This document shows positions 8,867 through 18,213 of a stretch of 64,000 bases of DNA, in pieces. Below the pieces are notes generated by a model. That model was not told the DNA's origin and ran no database searches. It saw only the letters and a list, made by a program, of their open reading frames with translations. The DNA lies in the NCBI GenBank assembly GCA_001798855.1, contig MGQQ01000089.1, forward strand, positions 1 to 64,000, written 5' to 3'. Source of the stretch: Deltaproteobacteria bacterium RBG_16_49_23 (GTDB lineage Bacteria; Desulfobacterota; BSN033; UBA1163). Numbering within the stretch: the first letter of the stretch is position 1; each line of letters opens with the position of its first letter. The position numbers and the translations under genes were made by a program.

Positions 8867-9418
8867 TTATTTTTTACACCTTTCAAAGATTCTTTTGATT
8901 TCTCCTCTTCCTTTGACCAAACTGGGAAGGAGAGGAATCTTCCCCTTCATAAAGAGCATCATGCCGGGAACGAGGTCGGTCAGGAAGTCTTTGCTGCGAA
9001 GTTTATAATCGATCAGCATCGTCGCCTCATGGACCCTTCCGCCCCTCCGGATGCTATCGATAAATGCCTCGTGGAGGAGATGAATATTTTTCTCCTTTGC
9101 GTGGATTCCCTCATCAATGGCCATCTCTCTTAAGGCATCCATCAGGACGCCGATGTCGATCTTATTTGGACACCGGGTCCCGCAGGTCTCACAGGAGACA
9201 CAGAGCCAGATGGCGCTGCTTCCCAGGACTTCCTGCTTCATCCCCATCTGGATCATCCGGATGATATTGTTAGGCCGGATATCCATGATAGGGGCAGTGG
9301 GACACCCTGCCGTGCACTTCAGGCACTGGTAGCAAAGGCTGAGGTCTTCCCCGCTCCGTTTTTTGGCTTCCTCCAGAAAAGTGGCATCCATTTTATTCAT
9401 TTCGGTTATAGCTTCCAA
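8867..9418 (-). CDS. hdrC: HdrC-like 4Fe-4S subunit (module 2)
   Basis: This 183-residue HdrC-type electron-transfer subunit has two [4Fe-4S] motifs, CYQCLKCTAGCP (about residues 29-40) and CVSCETCGTRCP (about 73-84), separated by the typical NNIIRMIQMG helix. HdrC links HdrA and HdrB. The reading frame begins with TTG seven bases after AAGGAG; an in-frame ATG comes a few codons later. The sequence outside the cysteine motifs differs strongly from the other HdrC (13849-14262), so the two Hdr modules are old paralogues. Confidence 0.9.
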   Translation of the reverse strand: MEAITEMNKMDATFLEEAKKRSGEDLSLCYQCLKCTAGCPTAPIMDIRPNNIIRMIQMGMKQEVLGSSAIWLCVSCETCGTRCPNKIDIGVLMDALREMAIDEGIHAKEKNIHLLHEAFIDSIRRGGRVHEATMLIDYKLRSKDFLTDLVPGMMLFMKGKIPLLPSLVKGRGEIKRIFERCKK

Positions 9419-9446
9419 TTTTATCTCCTTTGTGTTTCACATTTCA

Positions 9447-9500
9447 GGGCTAAGGGTGTTGGGTGTAGGGTTTAAAAACCCCTTACCCCCTGTACCCTAC
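9447..9500. repeat. Intergenic inverted repeat, family GGGTGTAGGG
   Basis: AGGGTGTTGGGTGTAGGGTTT pairs with ACCCCTTACCCCCTGTACCCTAC. It is a second copy of the repeat at 1758-1822 and abuts the stop codon of the upstream hdrA. Confidence 0.6.
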
Positions 9501-11464
9501 TCCCTCGCCCCTGCTGTTACAAACGTATCCAGCATCCGAAGGGTCTGGATCGACGAATTATTTCTTAACTCACAGGCAAAGTTTGGGCAAGCCGCAATGC
9601 AGGCGCCACACCCCTGACAGAGGGCGCTATGGACGACCGAAATCCCCCGCTGAGAATCCATCTCCCTCGCCTCATAGGGACAGATCTCAACGCAGATGCC
9701 GCATCCGCTGCAAATATTCTCATCCACAAAAGCAATCAAAGGGTCCTGAAGGAGCTTATCCGTCGAAAGCAGGGCCTGAATTTTGCTGGCCGTGGCCGAA
9801 GCCTGCGAGACCGTATCCGAGATATCCTTCGGGCTCTGACCGCAACCAGCCAGGTAGATTCCCTTGGTCGAGCTCTCCACAGGATAGAGTTTGATATGGG
9901 CCTCTGTCCAAAAGCCATGGCGATCAACGGTAGCCCTCAGTTTGGCGGCCAGATCTTTCACCCCGTCGCTTGGAACGACGGCTGTGGCCAATACAACCAT
10001 ATCTGCGGCCACTTCAACCATTCTTCCTGTGAGGGTGTCCACTCCTAATACCCTCACCTTCCCATCATCCTGAAAGACCCTGGAGACACGGCCCCTGAGG
10101 TAGAGAAGCCCTTTCTCCTCGATCGTCTTCTGCAAAAATTCTTCGTAGCCTTTGCCATCCGACCGGATATCCATGTAGAAGATATAGGGCTGTCCGTCCG
10201 GCACCTGCTCCTTATAAATCTTCGCCTGCTTGGCTGTGTACATGCAGCAGATGCGGGAACAGTAAGGCATATACCGGTCCGGGTCCCTGGAAGCCACGCA
10301 CTGGATGAAGACCATCTCCTTCGGGACTTTCCCGTCGGAGGGCCGGATGATCCTTCCCTTTGTAGGCCCATCGACTGAAAGCATCCGTTCCAGAGCCAGG
10401 CCGTCGATCACATCCGGAATCTCTCCATATCCATACTCTCCGAGCCGTTCCCTGGGATAGAGTTCAAATCCTGTGGCCACGACAATGGCTCCGACCTTCT
10501 TTCCGATTCGTTCATCCTCCTGCTCGAACCGGATGGCCTTCTCAGGGCAGACCTCTTCGCATCTTCTGCAACTTCCATCAATGAAATACCGGCAGTGGCT
10601 GCGATGGATAACCGGCTTATGGGGAACGCTCTGAGGATAGAGCAGATCGATCGCCTTTCGAACTCCCAAGCCTCTCTCAAACTGGGAAACATACTCCACG
10701 GGACAATCCCTGATGCAGAGGCCGCATTCATTACACTTCTCCCAATCCACATGGGTTGCTTTCTTCCGTATCGTCAGCTCGAAATTCCCCACATAGCCCT
10801 TCACATCCTCCATCTCCGAATAACAGTGGAGATCGATCCCTGGATGCTTCTCTATCTCCAATGCCTTTGTGAGAAGATCCGGAAGGGCGGGATGGAGGTC
10901 GGGAAACGTTCTTGAGAGCTGGGTCATATGTCCGCCCAGGGCCTGTTCCTTCTCGAGCAGGATGACCTCATAACCTCCCTCGGCCAGGTCGAGGGCCGCT
11001 GTCATTCCGGCGATCCCTCCGCCGATCACGAGGACGCTGCGGTTGATGGAAACGGAGATGGCCTCAAGCTTCTCGTTCTCTCTCACCTTTTCAAGCGTCG
11101 CCAGAATGATCTCCTCGGCCTTCTCTGTCGCCTTCTCCTTCTCCTTCTGGTGAACCCAGCTGCACTGTTCCCGGATATTGGCGATCTCACAGAGATAGGG
11201 GTTCATCCCTTCCGACTTGACCGCCTTCCTGAAGGTGTTCTCATGCATGCTCGGCGAACAGCAGGCAACGACGACCCCTTCCAACCCCTTCTCCCGAACC
11301 GCCTCCCTGATGAGCTGTTGCCCGGGTTCAGAGCACATGTAGATGTAGTCTGTGCTGTGGGCGACATCCCCGACGCTTCCCACCTTGCCGGCCACCGATT
11401 TGACATCGACGGTGCCCGCAATATTCACTCCGCAATGACAGATAAAAACACCCAGCTTCTTCAT
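9497..11464 (-). CDS. hdrA: Full-length HdrA-like flavin/Fe-S subunit (module 1)
   Basis: This 655-residue protein has the complete HdrA layout: N-terminal domain starting KKLGVFICHCG, FAD motif VIGGGIAGMTAALDLAE (about 145-160), an inserted ferredoxin region (CNECGLCIRDCP; CRYF..CRRCEEVCP), CVASRDPDRYMPYCSRICCMY, and a C-terminal dicluster ferredoxin (CSGCGICVEICP, CQGCGACIAACP). The start is set at 11464 because the family begins with this CHCG domain; the longer frame starts at TTG inside a repeat. Just after the flavin motif it reads DLHPALPD where the neighbouring short HdrA has LDCAQC, so one potential ligand pair is missing. Confidence 0.9.
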   Translation of the reverse strand: MKKLGVFICHCGVNIAGTVDVKSVAGKVGSVGDVAHSTDYIYMCSEPGQQLIREAVREKGLEGVVVACCSPSMHENTFRKAVKSEGMNPYLCEIANIREQCSWVHQKEKEKATEKAEEIILATLEKVRENEKLEAISVSINRSVLVIGGGIAGMTAALDLAEGGYEVILLEKEQALGGHMTQLSRTFPDLHPALPDLLTKALEIEKHPGIDLHCYSEMEDVKGYVGNFELTIRKKATHVDWEKCNECGLCIRDCPVEYVSQFERGLGVRKAIDLLYPQSVPHKPVIHRSHCRYFIDGSCRRCEEVCPEKAIRFEQEDERIGKKVGAIVVATGFELYPRERLGEYGYGEIPDVIDGLALERMLSVDGPTKGRIIRPSDGKVPKEMVFIQCVASRDPDRYMPYCSRICCMYTAKQAKIYKEQVPDGQPYIFYMDIRSDGKGYEEFLQKTIEEKGLLYLRGRVSRVFQDDGKVRVLGVDTLTGRMVEVAADMVVLATAVVPSDGVKDLAAKLRATVDRHGFWTEAHIKLYPVESSTKGIYLAGCGQSPKDISDTVSQASATASKIQALLSTDKLLQDPLIAFVDENICSGCGICVEICPYEAREMDSQRGISVVHSALCQGCGACIAACPNFACELRNNSSIQTLRMLDTFVTAGARE

Positions 11465-11467
11465 AAT

Positions 11468-11545
11468 CCGTGAATCGTAAATCGTAAGGCGCAAGGGGTA
11501 AAACAACTCTTTTTCACCTCACGCTTTACGCCTGACGACTTACGC
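11468..11545. repeat. Dyad repeat, family CGTAAGTCGTGAGGCGT
   Basis: CGTAAATCGTAAGGCGCAAGGGGTAAAA is mirrored by TTTTTCACCTCACGCTTTACG and GACGACTTACG between the two split hdrA genes. It is the same family as 4533-4619 and 48488-48562. Confidence 0.65.
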
Positions 11546-11547
11546 CG

Positions 11548-12858
11548 TTAGTGTTTTGCAAACAATCCCTGGACTTTGCTCGCGGCTCCATTGGCATGAG
11601 CCACGGCATCGGCAATATCCTTCGGTCCCTGGGCGCAGCCTGCGAGGTAGATTCCTTCCACATTGGTTTCCACGGGCCGGAGTTTCCTCTCCGCCTCCGT
11701 AAAGAACCCGTATTCATCCGTGTTGATTCCCAGTTTTTGAGCCAGCCCCTTCGTCCCCCCCTGCGGAATGATGGCAGTAGCCAGAACGACCATATCCGCA
11801 GAGATCTCCACCTTCTTGCCGGTCAGCGTATCCACACCCCAGACCACAACCCTTCCGTCATCCCTGAAGATCCGGGAAACCCTGCCGCGGAGATAGAGGA
11901 TCCCCTCCTCTTCCATCCCCTGCTGGATGAACTCCTCGTAACCCTTGCCTGTTGACCGGATATCCATATAGAAGATATAAGCCTGCCCGTCATGGACTTT
12001 ATGTTTGTAAAGCCTCGCATGTTTGGCCGTGTACATGCAGCAGACCCGTGAGCAGTAGGGCATATACCGTTCCGGATCTCGCGACCCTGTACACTGGATG
12101 AAAACAACTTCTTTCGGGACCTTCCCATCCGAAGGCCTTCTGATTGCACCCGTTGTCGGCCCGGATGCGGAATTGAGCCTCTCAAAGGCCAGGCCGTCGA
12201 TCACATCCGGAATCGTCCCATAACCATATTCCCCGAAAGTCTCCTTTGGAATCAGGTCAATACCCACGGCGGTGATGATGGCTCCGACTCTCTCTTCGAC
12301 AAACCGGTCCTGCTGTTCGTAATCGATGGCTCCAACCGGACAGACCTTCTCACAGACTCTGCATTTCTTCTCCAGGAAATAGCGGCAGTTGGAAGGGTTG
12401 ATGACAGGCTTGTTCGGAACGGCCTGAGGTGAAAGCGTATAGATCGCCTTTCCCATACCCATGCCCCGGTCAAACTCAGAGGGCTTTTTCGAAGGGCACT
12501 TCTCCTGACAGAGGCCGCACCCCGTGCATTTCTCCCAGTCCACATAGGCCGCTTTCCTGCGGATTTTCACGGTAAAGTTGCCGGCCTTCCCTTCCACTCT
12601 GTCCACTTCCGAATAGGTGAGAAGTTTAATATGAGGATGCTGGCCTGTCTCGACGGTTTTGGGAGTCAGGGTGCACTGGGCGCAATCAAGCGTCGGAAAG
12701 GTCTCTGAGAGCTGGAGCATCCTTCCTCCGATGGAGGGAAGTTTCTCCACCAGAACAACATCATAACCCGCATTTCCGATGTCAATGGATGCCGAGATGC
12801 CGGCAATGCCTCCGCCGATCACCATCGCCCTTTTGATGAATTTCCCATTCTCCTTCAT
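11548..12858 (-). CDS. Short HdrA/QmoA-like flavoprotein (module 1)
   Basis: This 436-residue HdrA-type flavoprotein lacks both the N-terminal CHCG domain and the C-terminal ferredoxin, as QmoA does. It has FAD motif VIGGGIAGISASIDIG, LDCAQCTL, a ferredoxin region (CTGCGLCQEKCP; CRVCEKVCP) and CTGSRDPERYMPYCSRVCCMY. It closely resembles the middle of the next HdrA. It begins one base after the stop of hdrB, so translation is probably coupled. Together with the 655-residue HdrA it corresponds, in order, to the fused protein of module 2. Confidence 0.88.
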   Translation of the reverse strand: MKENGKFIKRAMVIGGGIAGISASIDIGNAGYDVVLVEKLPSIGGRMLQLSETFPTLDCAQCTLTPKTVETGQHPHIKLLTYSEVDRVEGKAGNFTVKIRRKAAYVDWEKCTGCGLCQEKCPSKKPSEFDRGMGMGKAIYTLSPQAVPNKPVINPSNCRYFLEKKCRVCEKVCPVGAIDYEQQDRFVEERVGAIITAVGIDLIPKETFGEYGYGTIPDVIDGLAFERLNSASGPTTGAIRRPSDGKVPKEVVFIQCTGSRDPERYMPYCSRVCCMYTAKHARLYKHKVHDGQAYIFYMDIRSTGKGYEEFIQQGMEEEGILYLRGRVSRIFRDDGRVVVWGVDTLTGKKVEISADMVVLATAIIPQGGTKGLAQKLGINTDEYGFFTEAERKLRPVETNVEGIYLAGCAQGPKDIADAVAHANGAASKVQGLFAKH

Positions 12859-12859
12859 C

Positions 12860-13729
12860 TTAGATAAAACCCTTTTCCTTTAGGAGCGGCAAAGGATCCA
12901 CAAAGTTCTGTTCAAACCCCAGGGTCTGATAATCGAGTCCCATGGCCATCCCGAGAAGCTGTGTGAAATAGAGGACCGGGATCGATTTGAAGTCCAGATA
13001 TTTCTGCTTGATGTCGGACTGTTTATGGTCGATGTTGAAGGTGCACATCGGACAGGTTGAAACAACGACCTCTGCTCCGTTCTTAATGGCGGAGCCCAGA
13101 ATCTTATAGCCGCATTCCGTGGCCACTTCCGGCGATCCCACGGATTGAAAAGACCCGCAGCATTCGATCTTGTAGGGAAAATCGACCGGTTCCGCGCCCA
13201 TGGCTTCCAGGAACTCTTCGAACAGGGTGGGCCTCTCCTTGTCGTCAAACCCCATCTCGTCAAACGGGCGAAGGAGCATGCATCCATAATAGGCTGCCGC
13301 CTTCAGCCCGGCCAGCGGCTTCCTCACCCTCTCTTTGATTTGAGGAAACCCGATCTCCTGTTTCAGGATCTCCAGGTAGTGGAGGACACGGAGGTCGCCC
13401 TGGTAGTTCATTTCGATAAAGTTATTGATCTTCTCCCTCTTCTCTCCGTCATTCTGAATCAACCGGTTCGTCCGCTTAATCACATTGAAGCAGATGGCGC
13501 AGAGGGTCGTCAGGGTGGTTCCTTCTTGCCTCGCCCTGGCTAAAATCCTCGAAGGCGGAAGAAGGGCCATGATATTGTCCGTGGCCAATGGAAAAGTTGC
13601 TCCGCAGCAGGTCCAGTTGGGAAGTTCCTTCAATTCGAACCCGAGGAGAAGGGAGCAGTTCCGGGCCGTCTGATCGAGATTTTTAGCCTTGGTGTAGAGC
13701 GTGCATCCGGGAAAGTAGAGATAATCCAT
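12860..13729 (-). CDS. hdrB: HdrB-like CCG-domain subunit (module 1)
   Basis: This 289-residue HdrB paralogue has two intact CCG domains: FPGC (Cys9), TCCGA (41-43) and CAIC (77-80), then YYGC, ECCGS and TCPMC. The ATG at 13729 is chosen because the family starts MxYxYFPGC and AAAGGATGGGG lies upstream; an ATG four codons earlier is possible. It sits between hdrC and the short hdrA. The disulfide or other substrate is unknown. Confidence 0.92.
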   Translation of the reverse strand: MDYLYFPGCTLYTKAKNLDQTARNCSLLLGFELKELPNWTCCGATFPLATDNIMALLPPSRILARARQEGTTLTTLCAICFNVIKRTNRLIQNDGEKREKINNFIEMNYQGDLRVLHYLEILKQEIGFPQIKERVRKPLAGLKAAAYYGCMLLRPFDEMGFDDKERPTLFEEFLEAMGAEPVDFPYKIECCGSFQSVGSPEVATECGYKILGSAIKNGAEVVVSTCPMCTFNIDHKQSDIKQKYLDFKSIPVLYFTQLLGMAMGLDYQTLGFEQNFVDPLPLLKEKGFI

Positions 13730-13741
13730 GATCGACCCCAT

Positions 13742-13845
13742 CCTTTTACCCCTCCCCCTTGACGGGGGAGGGTACGGGTGGGGGTGAATCAGTTCTTCAT
13801 CCCCCTCCCCTCCATCCCCTCCCGCCAGGGGGAGGGAAATTTTCT
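13742..13845. repeat. C/G-tract inverted repeat
   Basis: ACCCCTCCCCCTTGACGGGGGAGGGTACGGGTGGGGGT is mirrored by CCCCCTCCCCTCC and CTCCCGCCAGGGGGAGGG between hdrC and hdrB. Similar tracts occur at 17085-17130, 26440-26490, 36985-37075, 52035-52130, 54030-54100 and 57468-57560. Confidence 0.6.
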
Positions 13846-13848
13846 ATT

Positions 13849-14262
13849 TTAAGATAAAAATTTCCTGAAGCCGCTGATGAATGCGATTTGCGGCACCCTC
13901 TCCAGAAACCCCTCCTGGAATTCGGAAATCTGAATATGATCCTTCCGGTCCTTCTTCCTCAGGATGACCATTCGCAATGCATCCATCACCCTGGCGATAT
14001 CGATCCCCTTCGGACACCTCGACGTGCACTGGAGGCACGAAGCGCAGAGCCAGAAGGTATTCACTCCGAGCGCCTCCTCTTCGAGGCCGAGAAGCGTATA
14101 ACGGATGACCTCATGAGGACCAACCTCCATGGCAAAAGCCACCGGGCAGCCGGCTGTGCAATTTCCGCACTGGTAACAGGCGAAGAGATTCTGCCCGCTG
14201 ATCAGCTCCACTTTCTTTGCAAATTCATTGTGGACCTTCTGTCTCGTCAGTTCGATCTTCAT
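13849..14262 (-). CDS. hdrC: HdrC-like 4Fe-4S subunit (module 1)
   Basis: This 137-residue HdrC-type protein has CYQCGNCTAGCP and CASCLQCTSRCP, each followed by the expected helix. The start at 14262 is preferred because GGAG lies seven bases upstream; the longer frame begins 14 codons earlier. It is the first gene of the double Hdr block, 166 bases after the fumarase beta gene and in the same direction. Confidence 0.9.
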   Translation of the reverse strand: MKIELTRQKVHNEFAKKVELISGQNLFACYQCGNCTAGCPVAFAMEVGPHEVIRYTLLGLEEEALGVNTFWLCASCLQCTSRCPKGIDIARVMDALRMVILRKKDRKDHIQISEFQEGFLERVPQIAFISGFRKFLS

Positions 14263-14294
14263 GATGAATCTCCAAAAAAACGCATTAAATATTT

Positions 14295-14352
14295 TGTAGG
14301 GCATGATCTCCGATCATGCCTTTAAACGGTGTGTTCGGGGAACACACCCTAC
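14295..14352. repeat. TGTAGGG...CCCTACA hairpin repeat
   Basis: TGTAGGGCATGATC, GATCATGCC, and GTGTGTTCGGGGAACACACCCTACA form two nested hairpins upstream of hdrC. It could influence expression between the fumarase and Hdr genes; this is not shown. Confidence 0.55.
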
Positions 14353-14428
14353 ATTCCATATAAATTCATTTATTGCGTACATATTAATAATAAAACACCG
14401 TTGGTGATAAAACGAGTCTATCTTCCCC

Positions 14429-14986
14429 TCATCCTTGCCGGTATCTCTTCTCCCCTTCAATATAAAGGTCGTTTCCTCGAACATCATTGATGACGATCAC
14501 CGGAAGGTCTTCAACTTCCAGCCTCCGGATGGCCTCTGGGCCAAGATCCTCATAAGCCACTATCTCTGCCTTCTTCACCTTTTTGGCAAGAAGAGCCCCG
14601 GCGCCTCCGGTAGCTGCAAAGTATATAGCTTTATACTTCTTCATCGCTTCTTTAACCGCATCGGACCGCATGCCTTTTCCAACCATCCCTTTCAACCCCT
14701 TCTCAATCAAAGCGGGAGCATAGGCATCCATCCGGTAACTGGTTGTAGGGCCTGCTGACCCGAAGACCCGTCCCGGTCTGGCGGGTGTTGGGCCGACATA
14801 ATAGATGACCTGGCCCCGAATGTCAAAAGGGAGCTCTTTTCCCTCTTTCAAAAGATCGGAAAGCCTTTTATGTGCGGCATCCCTTCCCGTATAGATGACC
14901 CCATTGAGCAGAATGCGATCGCCGATCTTTAGCTTTTCCACATCTTCATCACTCAGGGGTGTCTTCAAACGAATAGGCTCAGCCAT
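14429..14986 (-). CDS. Class I fumarate hydratase, beta subunit (C-terminal domain type)
   Basis: This 185-residue protein is the separate C-terminal half of the oxygen-sensitive class I fumarase/tartrate dehydratase family. Typical elements are GDRILLNGVIYTGRDAAHKR, PFDIRGQVIYYVGP, GSAGPTTSYRMD and ATGGAGAL. With the alpha subunit encoded next it forms the Fe-S hydratase that interconverts malate and fumarate. GGAGG precedes the ATG. Context (malate dehydrogenase and a fumarate reductase-type complex) favours fumarase over tartrate dehydratase. Confidence 0.9.
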   Translation of the reverse strand: MAEPIRLKTPLSDEDVEKLKIGDRILLNGVIYTGRDAAHKRLSDLLKEGKELPFDIRGQVIYYVGPTPARPGRVFGSAGPTTSYRMDAYAPALIEKGLKGMVGKGMRSDAVKEAMKKYKAIYFAATGGAGALLAKKVKKAEIVAYEDLGPEAIRRLEVEDLPVIVINDVRGNDLYIEGEKRYRQG

Positions 14987-14999
14987 AAATCCTCCGTTA

Positions 15000-15190
15000 A
15001 ACTAATGATGGGGAGATAGGGGGATTGGGTGATGGGGTGACAACAAATGTCACAATGAAAATTGCAAAGTTAACAATCCAAAATTAGCAATTAAAAAAGC
15101 TTATTTATTCTTTATTAGTTATTGGGAATTGGTCATTGATAATTGCTAATTGATCACTTTGCAATGATTATTTTTCTACCTATCTCCTCA
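15000..15190. repeat. AT-rich inverted repeat (GCAAAGTTAACAATCC..AATTAGCAATT type)
   Basis: GGGGAGATAGGGGGAT, TTGCAAAGT and AATTAGCAATTA are mirrored by AATTGCTAATTGATCACTTTGCAA and CTATCTCCTCATCTCCC, giving a nearly 190-bp hairpin between the two fumarase subunit genes. A relative lies at 43095-43230. Confidence 0.65.
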
Positions 15191-15195
15191 TCTCC

Positions 15196-16035
15196 CTATA
15201 GGATTACCTCTTTATGTCTCTGGGCGTGGCACTGAATGTTAACTGCCAGCGGGAAACTGGCGATGTGGCAGGGCATCATCAAAATGTGAACCGCCAGCGA
15301 GGTGGTCCGTCCTCCCAGACCCTGTGGTCCGATGCCCAGCCTGTTGATCTCCTCCAGAATCTCCGACTCCAGTCTGTCCAGCTCCGGGTCCTGATTCCTG
15401 CTTCCGAGAGGACGGAGAAGGCTCTTCTTCGCAAGAAGCGCGGCCAGCTCAAATGTCCCTCCGATTCCGACTCCGATAATGGTCGGTGGACAGGGATTGG
15501 AGCCCGACTCCTTCACCCTCTGGACGACATAGCGTTTGATTCCCTCAATCCCATCGGATGGCGTCAGCATCACCACTCGGCTCATATTCTCACTGCCGCC
15601 CCCTTTCGGAGCCACGGTAATCTTAACTTTATCTCCCTGAACGATCTCCGTATGGATGATGGCGGGAGTATTGTCCCCGGTATTTTTCCGGGTGAAAGGA
15701 TGACAGATCGACTTCCTGAGATACCCGTCCCGGTATCCCTGGCGAACCCCTTCAAAGATCGCCTCCTTCAGGTCCCCCCCGGCCAGATGAACATCCTGTC
15801 CCAATTCGAGGAAGACCACTGCAAATCCCGTATCCTGACAGAGGGCCACCTTTTCGTCCTTTGCAATCCGGGCATTCTCTTTCAATTCCCTCAGTATTTC
15901 CAGTCCCAGAGAAGATTCTTCCTTTTCGATGGCCCGGTCAAACGCTTGAAGCACATCCTCTCCCAGATCGGTGTTTGCCTCCATACAGAGGTCTCTCACC
16001 TTCTCGGTGATCAACTTGACATCGATCTCTCGCAT
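15196..16035 (-). CDS. Class I fumarate hydratase, alpha subunit (N-terminal domain type)
   Basis: This 279-residue protein is the Fe-S half of a two-subunit class I fumarase. The three cluster ligands are visible as CQDTG (about residue 65), PCPPT (about 182) and QCHAQRH near the C-terminus. KGGGSENMS and GIGGTFE are also family signatures. The frame opens with ATG, only weakly preceded by GAAGAA. It lies between malate dehydrogenase and the beta subunit, separated from the latter by a repeat. Confidence 0.92.
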   Translation of the reverse strand: MREIDVKLITEKVRDLCMEANTDLGEDVLQAFDRAIEKEESSLGLEILRELKENARIAKDEKVALCQDTGFAVVFLELGQDVHLAGGDLKEAIFEGVRQGYRDGYLRKSICHPFTRKNTGDNTPAIIHTEIVQGDKVKITVAPKGGGSENMSRVVMLTPSDGIEGIKRYVVQRVKESGSNPCPPTIIGVGIGGTFELAALLAKKSLLRPLGSRNQDPELDRLESEILEEINRLGIGPQGLGGRTTSLAVHILMMPCHIASFPLAVNIQCHAQRHKEVIL

Positions 16036-16044
16036 TTCTTCATC

Positions 16045-16118
16045 CCCATTCAGGGCTAAAGCCCTGAGTTACAAATTTTTAAGAATATGTAACTCAACCC
16101 TTTAGGGTTGATTCATTA
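16045..16118. repeat. Inverted repeat, family AGGGCTAAAGCCCTGAGTTACA
   Basis: CAGGGCTAAAGCCCTGAGTTACA is mirrored by TGTAACTCAACCCTTTAGGGTTG between mdh and the fumarase alpha gene. A second copy is at 46178-46236. Confidence 0.7.
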
Positions 16119-16121
16119 CAA

Positions 16122-17084
<963 letters not shown>

Positions 17085-17090
17085 TCACCT

Positions 17091-18182
17091 TCATCCTCTC
17101 CCCTCAGGGGAGAGGGTCGGGGGTGAGGGGTTTGTTGATTCGATTTGATAACCCTTCAAATGAAATCCGCAGGTCTTCCGGATGATCAGTTCGGGCATGA
17201 GAAGAACCTCTTTCGCGGAAGTCCTCTCCTCACCCTTCTCAATCTTTTCCACCAGCATCTCAACGGCGATGGCTCCCATCTCAAACTTTTTCTGGCCAAT
17301 CGTGGTCAGTTCGATCCCTTGCATGGATGAAAATTCGATGTCGTTGAATCCGATCAGCGCCACATCCTCCGGTATCCTGAGCCCCTCTTCAAGGATCGCC
17401 TGACAGACTCCCAATGCCATGTAGTCACTGGCGGCAAAGATGGCAGTGGGCAGTTCTGCCATTTTAAGAAACTGTTTTCCCCTCTCATAACCCGACTTCT
17501 TTAAAAAATTTCCTTCGAGAAAATAGTCGTTTCTCTGCTCCAGTCCATAGGTCGAAAGCGCTTTTTTCCCCCCCTCGAGACGTTCAAGGCCGACGGAGGA
17601 TTCCGCAGACCCGCCGATCACCCCTATTCTTTCATGGCCGAGTCTGATCAGATGTTCCACAGCTAAAAACCCTCCGAGGATATTATCCACGCCGACATAA
17701 TTGACCTTCTCCTTGACAACCGGATGGTAGGTCCTTCGATTGACCAGGGTAATAGGAAATTCCTCCTCGGCTAATGCAACGATATTGGGATCCTCCATAT
17801 GGGCGGAGGAAAAAACGATTCCATCCACCCCCTTACTTCGTAGCATTTCAATATACTGCTTTTCAGTCGAGATGTCAGACTGGGTGCTGCAGAGGATGAT
17901 ACTATATCCCAACTTTGTAGCTGTCTTCTCTATCCCCTGAGCTAATTCGGTATAGAAAGGATTGGCAATATTCGTAATGACAAGGCCGAGAGTCCGGGTC
18001 CGCTTCAATACCAAACTTCTTGCTATGAAATTAGGCCGGTAACCTAACTCTTTTGCAATTGAGAGGATCTTCTCTTTGGTTTCTTGACGAATCCGGGATT
18101 TATCATTGAGGGCTCTTGAAACAGTTGTGTGTGATACCTGGGCAATTCTCGCTATATCTTTAATATTGATCTTTTTATACAT
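17091..18182 (-). CDS. LacI-family transcriptional regulator
   Basis: This 363-residue regulator has an N-terminal LacI helix-turn-helix (IKDIARIAQVSHTTVSRALN, residues about 7-26), a hinge helix (YRPNFIARSL) and a periplasmic-binding-protein-like sensor domain. It lies inside the central-carbon block, between the carboxyltransferase gene and mdh. A CGTTAACG element immediately before its start, and a perfect 16-bp version before the carboxyltransferase gene, suggest autoregulation and control of the whole block. The last dozen or so codons (NPSPPTLSPEGRG) are encoded by an intergenic C/G repeat, so the native C-terminus was probably extended by repeat insertion. The effector is unknown. Confidence 0.9.
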   Translation of the reverse strand: MYKKINIKDIARIAQVSHTTVSRALNDKSRIRQETKEKILSIAKELGYRPNFIARSLVLKRTRTLGLVITNIANPFYTELAQGIEKTATKLGYSIILCSTQSDISTEKQYIEMLRSKGVDGIVFSSAHMEDPNIVALAEEEFPITLVNRRTYHPVVKEKVNYVGVDNILGGFLAVEHLIRLGHERIGVIGGSAESSVGLERLEGGKKALSTYGLEQRNDYFLEGNFLKKSGYERGKQFLKMAELPTAIFAASDYMALGVCQAILEEGLRIPEDVALIGFNDIEFSSMQGIELTTIGQKKFEMGAIAVEMLVEKIEKGEERTSAKEVLLMPELIIRKTCGFHLKGYQIESTNPSPPTLSPEGRG

Positions 18183-18188
18183 TCTTTT

Positions 18189-18198
18189 GCGTTAACGG
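18189..18198. promoter_or_regulatory. Half-palindromic LacI-type operator before the regulator gene
   Basis: GCGTTAACGG lies seven bases upstream of the lacI-type start codon and shares GCGTTAACG with the perfect palindrome at 20006-20021. It is a likely autoregulatory site, inferred from sequence similarity. Confidence 0.5.
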
Positions 18199-18213
18199 AA
18201 AATACGAAATTCT

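Noticed and set aside
10928-11473. 181-codon plus-strand frame
   Set aside because: Antisense shadow of hdrA with low-complexity translation.
7771-14262. Methanogen-type heterodisulfide reductase and archaeal origin
   Set aside because: Bacterial regulators, TRAP and LivF-type genes surround the block and the coenzyme M/B pathway is not present; Hdr-like proteins are common in anaerobic bacteria.
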